From an uncultured Lachnospiraceae bacterium (GTDB taxonomy: Bacteria; Bacillota; Clostridia; Lachnospirales; Lachnospiraceae): a stretch of 8,797 nucleotides of DNA. The stretch is from NCBI GenBank assembly GCA_902803355.1, contig CADCPP010000147.1:1-8797 (forward strand), in the 5' to 3' direction. How positions within the stretch are numbered: the first letter of the stretch is position 1; each line of letters starts with the position of its first letter. Both the position numbers and the translations under genes were made by a program. Positions 1-5,747 of this stretch are shown in pieces. The notes under the pieces are model-generated. The model was not told where the DNA came from, made no database searches, and saw only the letters and a list, made by a program, of their open reading frames with translations.

Positions 1-1323
1 ATGGAAAAGGCCGTGGCGGATGTGACTGCCGCCGGCTGCAACGCGCTGGTGGTCTTTCTGGGTAATTTCGGTCCGGAGACGCCGGAAACGCTGATTGCAA
101 AGTACTTTGATGGGCCCTGCATGTTCGTGGCGGCAGCGGAAGGCGACGGTGACCTGATCAACGGCCGCGGTGATGCCTACTGCGGCATGCTGAACTGCTC
201 CTATAATCTGGGCCTGCGGCATCTGAAGGGCTACATTCCCGAATATCCCGTGGGTACGGCAGAGGACATTGCCGGCATGATCGCGGAGTTCGTTCCCGTT
301 GCCCGCGCGGTCATCGGTGTGAAGAATCTGAAGATCATCACCTTCGGCCCCCGCCCGCAGGATTTCTTCGCCTGCAATGCGCCGATCCGGGGACTGTATG
401 AGATCGGTGTGGAGGTCGAGGAGAATTCCGAGCTGGACCTGCTGCTTGCCTACAGAGCGCATGAAAATGATCCGCGGATCGAAGGCGTCTGCCGGGAGAT
501 GGCGGAGGAGATGGGAGAAGGCCGCTACTATCCCGAGCTTCTGTCCCGCATGGCGCAGTTTGAGCTGACGCTGCTTGACTGGGCTAAGGAGCATAAGGGC
601 GCACGGAAATATGTGGCCTTTGCCGATAAGTGCTGGCCTGCCTTTCCGAAGACCTTCGGCTTCGAACCCTGCTATGTGAACTCCCGTCTTGCCTCCCGCG
701 GCATTCCGGTGGCGTGCGAGGTGGATATTTACGGCGCCCTCTCCGAATACATCGGCGCCTGCGTCTCCCATGATGCGGTGACCCTGCTGGATATCAACAA
801 TTCCGTACCGAAGTCCCTCTGGGAAGAGAAGATCAAAGATACGTCAGATTACGCGCTGACGGATACCTTCATGGCCTTCCACTGCGGCAATACCCCGTCC
901 TGCAAGATGTGCGGAGACAGAGCCGTCAAATATCAGCTCATCCAGCACCGTCTGCTCGAGCCGGAAGGCAGCGAACCGGATTTCACCCGCGGCACCCTGG
1001 AAGGCGATATCGCGCCCGGCGAGATCACGTTCTACCGTCTGCAGTGCGACAGTGAGGGCACGCTCCGCGCGTATGCGGCTGAAGGCGAGGTGCTGAATGT
1101 ACCCACCGGATCCTTCGGAGGCATTGGCGTCTTCGCCATCCCGGAGATGGGCCGCTTCTACCGCCACGTGCTCATCCAGAAGCGCTATCCGCACCACGGC
1201 GCCGTGGCCTTCTGCCACTGCGGCAAGGCCCTGTTTGAAGTGTTCAAATATCTGGGCGTTAAGGATATTGCCTATAATCAGCCGAAAGCCCTGCCGTATC
1301 CCACGGAGAACCCCTGGGGATAA
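1..1323 (+). CDS. L-fucose/L-arabinose isomerase-family protein, 5'-truncated by the window
   Basis: This is the C-terminal 440 residues of a cytoplasmic aldose-ketose isomerase-like protein of the FucI/AraA fold. Recognisable family stretches are NALVVFLGNFGPE (14-26), NGRGDAYCGML (54-64), FGPRPQDF (115-122), PVACEVDIYGALSEY (236-250), LLDINN (262-267) and PHHGAVAF (397-404). E240 and D264 are 24 residues apart, the spacing I recall for the Mn ligands E337 and D361 of E. coli FucI. H398 or H399 probably supplies the third ligand. A Cys cluster (C295, C301, C304) sits in HCGNTPSCKMCG. Family members run to about 490 residues and have an N-terminal strand-helix before the stretch seen here, and no ribosome site is visible. 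I therefore treat the ATG at position 1 as an internal Met and the gene as partial. The sugar substrate is not determined; short Clostridia homologues are mostly uncharacterised. The gene has its own terminator, so it is not in the downstream transporter operon. Confidence 0.85.
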   Translation: MEKAVADVTAAGCNALVVFLGNFGPETPETLIAKYFDGPCMFVAAAEGDGDLINGRGDAYCGMLNCSYNLGLRHLKGYIPEYPVGTAEDIAGMIAEFVPVARAVIGVKNLKIITFGPRPQDFFACNAPIRGLYEIGVEVEENSELDLLLAYRAHENDPRIEGVCREMAEEMGEGRYYPELLSRMAQFELTLLDWAKEHKGARKYVAFADKCWPAFPKTFGFEPCYVNSRLASRGIPVACEVDIYGALSEYIGACVSHDAVTLLDINNSVPKSLWEEKIKDTSDYALTDTFMAFHCGNTPSCKMCGDRAVKYQLIQHRLLEPEGSEPDFTRGTLEGDIAPGEITFYRLQCDSEGTLRAYAAEGEVLNVPTGSFGGIGVFAIPEMGRFYRHVLIQKRYPHHGAVAFCHCGKALFEVFKYLGVKDIAYNQPKALPYPTENPWG

Positions 1324-1360
1324 GCCGGTGCGCGGAGCATAACAAAGCAGAAATAAAACA

Positions 1361-1404
1361 AAGGCCGTCCGGCACTGTACATGCAGCGTCGGACGGCCTT
1401 TTTC
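1361..1404 (+). terminator. Rho-independent terminator after the isomerase gene
   Basis: AAGGCCGTCCG (1361-1371) pairs perfectly with CGGACGGCCTT (1390-1400). The pairing continues inward with one mismatch (about 1372-1377 with 1384-1389) around a TACAT-type loop. A run of T follows the stem (1399-1403). The A-rich stretch just before the stem would give a U-rich tail on the other strand, so the element could also terminate minus-strand transcription. It lies 37 bases after the isomerase stop codon and separates that gene from the transporter operon. Confidence 0.9.
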
Positions 1405-1465
1405 TATGCATATATTGAATATTATACGCATAAAAATTTAAAATAAAAAAATATTTCAAATATTT
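1405..1465. promoter_or_regulatory. AT-rich upstream region with two dyads (possible operator or UP element)
   Basis: This stretch is far more AT-rich than the coding DNA around it. It holds an imperfect inverted repeat, TATGCATATA (1405-1414) against TATACGCATA (1423-1432), with nine of ten positions pairing. It also holds AAATATTT-C-AAATATTT (1449-1465), which is at once a direct repeat and a dyad. It lies directly upstream of the promoter, where an UP element or an activator or repressor site would be expected. AT-rich DNA produces such dyads by chance, so I claim only a plausible regulatory region. Confidence 0.3.
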
Positions 1466-1467
1466 AT

Positions 1468-1482
1468 AAAAAACGCTTGCAT
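1468..1482 (-). promoter_or_regulatory. Candidate CcpA-binding (cre) site over the -35 box
   Basis: Read on the minus strand this is ATGCAAGCGTTTTTT. It fits the Bacillota cre consensus WTGNAANCGNWNNCW at all positions except the last conserved C. It overlaps the -35 hexamer of the operon promoter, a position where CcpA binding would repress. Carbon catabolite repression of a nutrient-scavenging operon would be ordinary. The 3' half is only a T run, so the call rests mainly on the ATGCAAGCG half. Confidence 0.35.
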
Positions 1483-1505
1483 TTTTTTAAAGGCTGCTGT
1501 ATGAT
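1477..1505 (+). promoter_or_regulatory. Sigma-A-type promoter of the transporter-hydrolase operon
   Basis: The -35 box TTGCAT (1477-1482) and -10 box TATGAT (1500-1505, five of six consensus bases) are separated by the ideal 17 bases. Upstream DNA is A/T-rich. Transcription should start near 1511-1513, giving a 5' leader of about 36 nt before the ATG at 1548. That is too short for a riboswitch or T-box. Confidence 0.75.
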
Positions 1506-1512
1506 GCGGTCC

Positions 1513-1531
1513 ATACCGCGAAAGGCGGTAT
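1513..1531 (+). promoter_or_regulatory. Hairpin at the predicted 5' end of the operon mRNA
   Basis: ATACCGC (1513-1519) and GCGGTAT (1525-1531) form a perfect 7-bp stem with loop GAAAG. The stem begins at about the predicted +1 and ends one base before the ribosome binding site. Possible roles are a 5'-terminal mRNA stabiliser, an operator covering the start site, or a structure that tunes ribosome access. The sequence shows the hairpin; the role is inference. Confidence 0.5.
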
Positions 1532-1547
1532 CGGAAGGAGAGAAGGG

Positions 1548-2465
1548 ATGAAGAAGCTTGTATCAATGATCATGGCGGCAGCGATGGCGCTCTGCCTGTG
1601 TGCCTGCGGCGGCGAGAGCCCGGACAAGGCATATAACAATTATCTGAAAGAGATCACCAAGGGCGCGTCCACGGCGAACGGGACCCTGACCGTGGCCCTG
1701 AGCCCGGACTTTGCTCCCATGGAGTTTTATGATGCCTCCAAGAAAGGCGATGCGGCGATCGTGGGCTTTGACGTGCTGCTGGCGAATTTCCTGGCCAAGG
1801 AACTCGGCATGAAGCTGACCCTTTCTCCCATGAGCTTTGAAGCCTGCATGGCGGCGGTCCAGAGCGGAAAGGCGGATATCAGCATTTCCGGCTTCTCCTG
1901 GACCATGGAGCGCGCGGAAAACTACGAGATCACGGACTGGTATGAAGCCGGCGACAACGAGACCGAGCAGGTCATCATCGTCAAAAAAAGCAATGAGAAC
2001 AAGTATACGAAGGCGGAGAGCTTTGCCGGCATGAAGATCGCGTATCAGGGCTCATCCCTGCAGCAGCAGCTGGTCAAGGAGACCTTCGGCCAGATGAGCG
2101 ACGTGGATATCAACAATGTGTACAGTGATATCGGCGCCGCGGTAGAAGCCTTAAAAAGCGGCAAGGTCGATGCGGTGGCCGTGGCCAAGGGAAACGGCGA
2201 TGCCATCATCGCCAATGCGCCGAACGATATTGCTTTCTCCGGCTTTGAATTCGATGTCGATCCGATCTATGAAAACAACGTCTGCCTGATCCAGAAGGGC
2301 AATACGGCGCTGCTGGAGAAAGTGAATGCGGCGCTGGCCAAGGCAAAGGAAGCCGGCTACTACAAAGTCTGGTATGAAGCCAGCCAGATCTATTCCTCCA
2401 TCAAAACAGCCGATGAACTTGGCTACGATGAAAACGGCGTGAAGATCACGGAGACCGCGAACTGA
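1548..2465 (+). CDS. ABC transporter substrate-binding lipoprotein, polar amino acid type (SBP family 3)
   Basis: This is a 305-residue lipoprotein that should sit on the outer face of the membrane and deliver ligand to the permease encoded next. It has a K-rich N-terminus, a hydrophobic stretch and a lipobox LCAC with acylated C20, then a tether to about residue 44. The periplasmic-binding fold starts at LTVALSPDFAPMEF (47-60). Against HisJ and GlnH, F55 is the aromatic ligand contact, S117 and R122 (in SGFSWTMER) the carboxylate site, and YQGSS (176-180) the second-lobe loop. The Asp that binds the ligand alpha-ammonium follows the GxxDA motif; here GKVDAVAVAKG (205-215) has A213 with K214 instead. 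A standard free amino acid may therefore not be the ligand. The start is set by GGAAGGAG (1533-1540), seven bases before the ATG. It is the first gene of the operon. Confidence 0.9.
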   Translation: MKKLVSMIMAAAMALCLCACGGESPDKAYNNYLKEITKGASTANGTLTVALSPDFAPMEFYDASKKGDAAIVGFDVLLANFLAKELGMKLTLSPMSFEACMAAVQSGKADISISGFSWTMERAENYEITDWYEAGDNETEQVIIVKKSNENKYTKAESFAGMKIAYQGSSLQQQLVKETFGQMSDVDINNVYSDIGAAVEALKSGKVDAVAVAKGNGDAIIANAPNDIAFSGFEFDVDPIYENNVCLIQKGNTALLEKVNAALAKAKEAGYYKVWYEASQIYSSIKTADELGYDENGVKITETAN

Positions 2466-2490
2466 CGGGGCGCCCGACGAGCTTCCCGGC

Positions 2491-2497
2491 AAAGGAG
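2491..2497 (+). promoter_or_regulatory. Ribosome binding site that sets the TTG start of the permease
   Basis: AAAGGAG ends seven bases before TTG at 2505. The first in-frame ATG (2538, codon 12) has no comparable site and would cut off the first residues of the N-terminal region, so TTG is the better start. Confidence 0.8.
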
Positions 2498-2504
2498 AAT
2501 TCAT

Positions 2505-3182
2505 TTGGAGACATTCATTTCGAACATCATCAGGATCATGAGCCGCTACGGCCATGTGTTCCTGCTGGAGGGTGTGGCCTACACCCTCCTTCTGTCTTTG
2601 ATCGCCGTGGCGGGAGGCTCCGTGCTCGGCGCGCTGTTTGCCTTCGGCAAGAGGGGGAAGATCCCGCCGCTCCGCATCCTCATCAACGCGCTCGTGGAGA
2701 TCGTGAGAGGAACGCCCCTGCTTCTGCAGCTTTACGCAGGCGTGTTTATTCTTCCGCGGCTGATTCCGGCCCTGAACGAGCTGCCGGATATCGTGAGCGT
2801 TTCCGTGGTGCTGATCATCAACAGCGCTGCCTATGTTTCGGAGGTCATCCGCTCCGGCATCCAGGCGGTGGATATCGGCCAGACGGAGGCGGCGCGCTCG
2901 CTTGGCCTTTCCGAACGGACGACCATGTGGAACGTGGTGCTTCCGCAGGCGGTCAAAAACATTCTTCCCGCGCTCGGCAACGAATTCATTACCGTGATCA
3001 AGGAGACGTCCCTGGCGTCCACCTTCTACGTGGGCGATCTGATGACCTCCTACCTGAAGGTGCGGGGCAATACCTTCCTCACACTGGAGTGCCTGACGAT
3101 CGTCGGCATTCTGTACTTTATCCTGACCTTTACGCTTTCCAAGCTTCTTGCTGCAGCGGAAAGGAGAATGAAGCATGCTTGA
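2505..3182 (+). CDS. Amino acid ABC transporter permease (HisM/GlnP family)
   Basis: This 225-residue integral membrane protein forms the translocation channel of the importer. It has the standard layout of the polar-amino-acid family. A first hydrophobic helix spans about 24-46. VEIVRGTPLLLQLY (64-77) carries the conserved RGTP. A second helix spans about 95-110. The EAA coupling motif, from EAARSLGL (128-135) to VLPQAVKNILP (146-156), contacts the ATPase. A last helix spans about 196-212. The length is normal. Only one permease gene is present, so the channel is probably a homodimer. The start is TTG with a good ribosome site. A 39-base gap separates it from the binding-protein gene, and its end overlaps the ATPase gene by eight bases, which suggests translational coupling. 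Confidence 0.92.
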   Translation: METFISNIIRIMSRYGHVFLLEGVAYTLLLSLIAVAGGSVLGALFAFGKRGKIPPLRILINALVEIVRGTPLLLQLYAGVFILPRLIPALNELPDIVSVSVVLIINSAAYVSEVIRSGIQAVDIGQTEAARSLGLSERTTMWNVVLPQAVKNILPALGNEFITVIKETSLASTFYVGDLMTSYLKVRGNTFLTLECLTIVGILYFILTFTLSKLLAAAERRMKHA

Positions 3183-4131
3183 TATCTGCAATATTTACAA
3201 GGATTTCGGCAGCCTGAAGGTCCTGAAAGGCGTTTCCGCTCATGTGGAAAAGGGCGAAGTGATCTCGCTGATCGGCGTGTCCGGTTCGGGCAAATCCACC
3301 CTGCTTCGCTGCATGAATCTGCTGGAGACCCCCACATTCGGGGAAGTCTGGATGGAAGGCAAGCTACTCACACAGCCGGATCCCTATCTGCATCCCGAGA
3401 TCATCCGGGCTTCAAAGACCTTTGAAAAGCTGAAAGCAGCGGGCCTTGCCGATGAGGATGCCATTCGGAAGATCAAAAAAGAAGACCTGTTGCATGAAAA
3501 GCACGGCGCGGAAGGCAAGGGATATGTCCGCCTGATGAAGGAGTTTTACGCGGCCAATCATCTGGACGCGAACCTTGCCCGGCAGAAGATGGGCATGGTC
3601 TTTCAGCAGTTCAATCTCTTCAACAACCTCTCCGTGAAGGACAATATCACCCTGGCGCCGGTAAAGATCGGGACAGCGAAGCTGAAACAGGCCATCCGCG
3701 AAGGACAGAAGACGACGGAAACGAAGGAGAGCATCAAGGCTGCGGCAGAGAAGAAAGCCATGGAGCTGCTTGCCCGTATCGGTCTGGAAGACAAGGCGGA
3801 CAGCTTTCCGGCGTCGCTCTCCGGCGGGCAGAAGCAGCGGATCGCCATCATCCGCGCGCTGGCCATGGAGCCGGACGTGATGCTGTTTGACGAACCGACC
3901 TCCGCGCTCGACCCGGAAATGGTAGGCGAGGTGCTGGACCTGATCAAGGAACTGGCAAAGAGCGGCATGACCATGGTCGTGGTGACGCATGAGATGGGCT
4001 TTGCCCGCGAGGTCTCGGACCGGGTCCTCTTTGTGGACGAAGGCTATATCAAGGAAGAAGGCACTCCTGAGGAGATCTTCAGGAACCCGAAGGATGCGCG
4101 GCTTAAAGACTTCCTTTCCAAGGTGCTGTAA
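3175..4131 (+). CDS. Amino acid ABC transporter ATP-binding protein (GlnQ/HisP family) with two insertions
   Basis: This cytoplasmic ATPase energises the importer. All catalytic motifs are intact: Walker A GVSGSGKST (34-42), Q-loop MVFQQFNLF (141-149), signature LSGGQKQR (215-222), Walker B VMLFDEP (235-241), D-loop SALD (243-246) and switch His272 in THEMG. It ends in the family's usual KDFLSKVL. Typical members have about 240-250 residues, but this one has 318. The excess lies in two places. About 50 extra residues fall at roughly 68-133, between the strand after Walker A and the Q-loop; this part is charged and probably helical. About 20-25 more fall at roughly 165-190, in the helical subdomain. 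Both insertions stay in frame with normal codon use, so they are not assembly damage. AAGGAG at 3161-3166, inside the permease gene, precedes the ATG by eight bases. Confidence 0.93.
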   Translation: MLDICNIYKDFGSLKVLKGVSAHVEKGEVISLIGVSGSGKSTLLRCMNLLETPTFGEVWMEGKLLTQPDPYLHPEIIRASKTFEKLKAAGLADEDAIRKIKKEDLLHEKHGAEGKGYVRLMKEFYAANHLDANLARQKMGMVFQQFNLFNNLSVKDNITLAPVKIGTAKLKQAIREGQKTTETKESIKAAAEKKAMELLARIGLEDKADSFPASLSGGQKQRIAIIRALAMEPDVMLFDEPTSALDPEMVGEVLDLIKELAKSGMTMVVVTHEMGFAREVSDRVLFVDEGYIKEEGTPEEIFRNPKDARLKDFLSKVL

Positions 4132-4162
4132 GCGCGCAGACGATGAAAGAAAAGCGTGAGAG

Positions 4163-5641
4163 ATGATGAATGACAGCCGGAAGATCGCACTGAACGCGAT
4201 CGAAGAGAAAAAGGACCTTTTCTTTGCCTTATCCGATGAGATCTGGGCGCTCGCGGAGCTTTCCCTGGAAGAGACAGGCTCCGCGGAGGCCTTCTGCAGA
4301 CTGCTTCCGGAACTGGGGTTTTCCGTAACGAAAAACGTAAGCGGCATCCCGACGGCGTTCTGCGGAAGCTACGGGCAGGGGAGCCCGGTGATCGGGATCC
4401 TTGGCGAGTTCGACGCGCTTTCCGGTCTTTCACAGGAAGCAGGCAGCCCTGTGCGGAAGCCTCTTGTGCCGGGCGGGAACGGTCACGGCTGCGGCCATAA
4501 TCTGCTGGGGGCAGGCGCTCTTGCCGCAGCTTACGGCATCAAATGCTTTCTGGAAGCGTCCCACCTTCCGGGGACGGTGATCTTCTTCGGCTGTCCCGGA
4601 GAGGAGGGCGTTGCCTCCAAGGCGTTCATGGCCAGGGACGGCTTCTGGAAGACGCTCGATGCGGCGCTGACCTGGCATCCGGCAGATGCAAACGAAGTGG
4701 CAGTCGGCAGCTGCAATTCCTGCATTCAGATCCTCTACCGCTTTTATGGCACGGCTTCACATGCGGCGGCTTCCCCGGAACAGGGGCGCAGCGCCCTGGA
4801 TGCGGCCGAACTCATGAACATGGGCGTTCAGTTCCTGCGGGAGCACATGCCCGCGGATGCGCGCATCCATTATTCCTTCCTGGACGCGGGCGGACCCTCC
4901 CCGAATGTGGTGCAGCCTTCTGCTTCCGTGCTCTACATGATCCGCTCTCCTTTAGTCAAAGACGCCCTTGCCTTAAAGCAGAGGGTGGATAATATTGCAA
5001 AAGGCGCGGCGCTCATGACGGAGACCTTGACCGATCAGGTCTTTGTGGACGGGCTCTCCGGAACGGTGCCGAATCATACGCTGGAAAAGCTGCTGCAGGA
5101 GGAGATGGAAAAGCTCCCTCTTCCGGACTATACGGAAGAAGAGCTGGCCTTTGGCGCCGCTTTGAAGCAGACTTGTCCGCAGAAGATCCCCGGCATTGCT
5201 GCCGCGCACGATAAAGAGGCGGCTGCCGCGTCAGCTGCTTTATCGGATAAGGGCAGAAAACCGTTGAATGATTTTGTCCTTCCGCTGTGGACGGGCGATC
5301 ACTTTTCCGCCGGCTCTACCGATGTCGGGGATGTTTCCTGGCAGACACCTACCGTGCAGCTGCATACGGCCTGCTTTGTGTCCGGCTCTCCCGGCCATTC
5401 CTGGCAGAATGTCTCCTGCGGCGGCTCTTCCATAGGGCATAAAGGCCTTCTCTTTGCGGGAAAGGTGCTGGCTTCTGCCGGCGTCCGCCTCTTTACGGAA
5501 AAAGCCCTGCTGCAGGCGGCCCGGGACGAATTTGCCGCCGTCGGGGAATACATCTGCCCCATCCCGGAAGGGGAAAACGCAAGAACGCTTGCGGAATCGG
5601 AGAAGATCCCGCCTGCCTTCTCCGGACAGATGACGCAGTAA
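4163..5641 (+). CDS. M20 family metallopeptidase/amidohydrolase, AbgB-like
   Basis: This 492-residue cytoplasmic protein is close in size and motif order to E. coli AbgB, a subunit of p-aminobenzoyl-glutamate hydrolase. Motifs are GEFDAL (81-86), GHGCGHN (107-113, likely metal ligands C110 and H112), CPGEEG (144-149, E147/E148 as catalytic base and ligand), WHP (171-173), GTASHAA (196-202, H200 of the dimerisation domain), STDVGDVSW (385-393) and GHSWQ (411-415, H412). All M20D catalytic positions are present, so it should be active in cleaving an amide between an acyl, aroyl or peptidyl group and an amino acid. No AbgA partner or AbgT transporter is in the window. It lies 31 bases after the ATPase gene and is probably co-transcribed with it, which suggests it processes the imported substrate. 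The ribosome site is weak (GTGAG), and either ATG of the pair (4163 or 4166) could be used. There is no signal peptide. Confidence 0.9.
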   Translation: MMNDSRKIALNAIEEKKDLFFALSDEIWALAELSLEETGSAEAFCRLLPELGFSVTKNVSGIPTAFCGSYGQGSPVIGILGEFDALSGLSQEAGSPVRKPLVPGGNGHGCGHNLLGAGALAAAYGIKCFLEASHLPGTVIFFGCPGEEGVASKAFMARDGFWKTLDAALTWHPADANEVAVGSCNSCIQILYRFYGTASHAAASPEQGRSALDAAELMNMGVQFLREHMPADARIHYSFLDAGGPSPNVVQPSASVLYMIRSPLVKDALALKQRVDNIAKGAALMTETLTDQVFVDGLSGTVPNHTLEKLLQEEMEKLPLPDYTEEELAFGAALKQTCPQKIPGIAAAHDKEAAAASAALSDKGRKPLNDFVLPLWTGDHFSAGSTDVGDVSWQTPTVQLHTACFVSGSPGHSWQNVSCGGSSIGHKGLLFAGKVLASAGVRLFTEKALLQAARDEFAAVGEYICPIPEGENARTLAESEKIPPAFSGQMTQ

Positions 5642-5660
5642 GAGGTGTAAAAAGAAAATC

Positions 5661-5689
5661 TTGAATAATATCCCGCGCGAGGATAAAAT
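5661..5689 (+). promoter_or_regulatory. Candidate sigma-A promoter of the large lipoprotein gene
   Basis: TTGAAT (5661-5666, four of six) and TAAAAT (5684-5689, five of six) are separated by exactly 17 bases. Transcription would start near 5696, about 50 nt before the ATG at 5748. It allows expression independent of the upstream operon, though no strong terminator stops read-through from that operon. Confidence 0.6.
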
Positions 5690-5691
5690 AC

Positions 5692-5721
5692 AAATGATCC
5701 TGTTCATCAGCAGGATCATTT
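5692..5721. promoter_or_regulatory. Perfect 11-bp inverted repeat at the start site of the lipoprotein gene
   Basis: AAATGATCCTG (5692-5702) and CAGGATCATTT (5711-5721) pair perfectly around the 8-base loop TTCATCAG. The stem is only moderately GC-rich and is not followed by a T run on the plus strand, so it is a poor plus-strand terminator. The minus-strand flank is T-rich. It covers the predicted +1 of the preceding promoter. This fits an operator or a 5'-end mRNA hairpin at least as well as a weak operon terminator. Confidence 0.5.
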
Positions 5722-5734
5722 CGTCTGTCTGCAT

Positions 5735-5742
5735 AGAGGAGG
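5735..5742 (+). promoter_or_regulatory. Strong ribosome binding site that sets the lipoprotein start
   Basis: AGAGGAGG ends five bases before ATG 5748. It supports that start over an in-frame TTG at 5661, which would add 29 residues ahead of a perfect lipoprotein signal peptide, lacks a ribosome site, and lies inside the candidate -35 box. Confidence 0.85.
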
Positions 5743-5747
5743 CTGAT

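Noticed and set aside
844..1431. 195-codon minus-strand frame opposite the isomerase 3' end
   Set aside because: It would start inside the AT-rich regulatory region and read through the terminator stem; there is no motif and no ribosome site.
2466..2490. Possible hairpin in the gap between the binding-protein and permease genes
   Set aside because: Only about four base pairs form over a long loop, and the GGGCGCCC palindrome there leaves no loop. It is too weak to call an attenuator or mRNA-stability stem.
2151..3191. 346-codon open frame on the minus strand opposite the binding protein and permease
   Set aside because: It lies wholly over two well-supported genes, its product is rich in His, Arg, Asp and Gln with no recognisable motif, and GC-rich third positions commonly open antisense frames.
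4143..4166. Seven-codon frame (MKEKRER) whose TGA overlaps the ATG of the M20 gene
   Set aside because: It could couple translation, but it has no ribosome site of its own and frames this short are common by chance.
3412..4347. 311-codon open frame on the minus strand opposite the ATPase
   Set aside because: It is antisense to the conserved ATPase motifs, has no ribosome site or family signal, and is best explained as a shadow of codon bias.
5661..5747. TTG start adding 29 residues to the large lipoprotein
   Set aside because: It has no ribosome site, lies in the candidate -35 box and the hairpin, and would bury a perfect lipoprotein signal peptide that has its own strong ribosome site.
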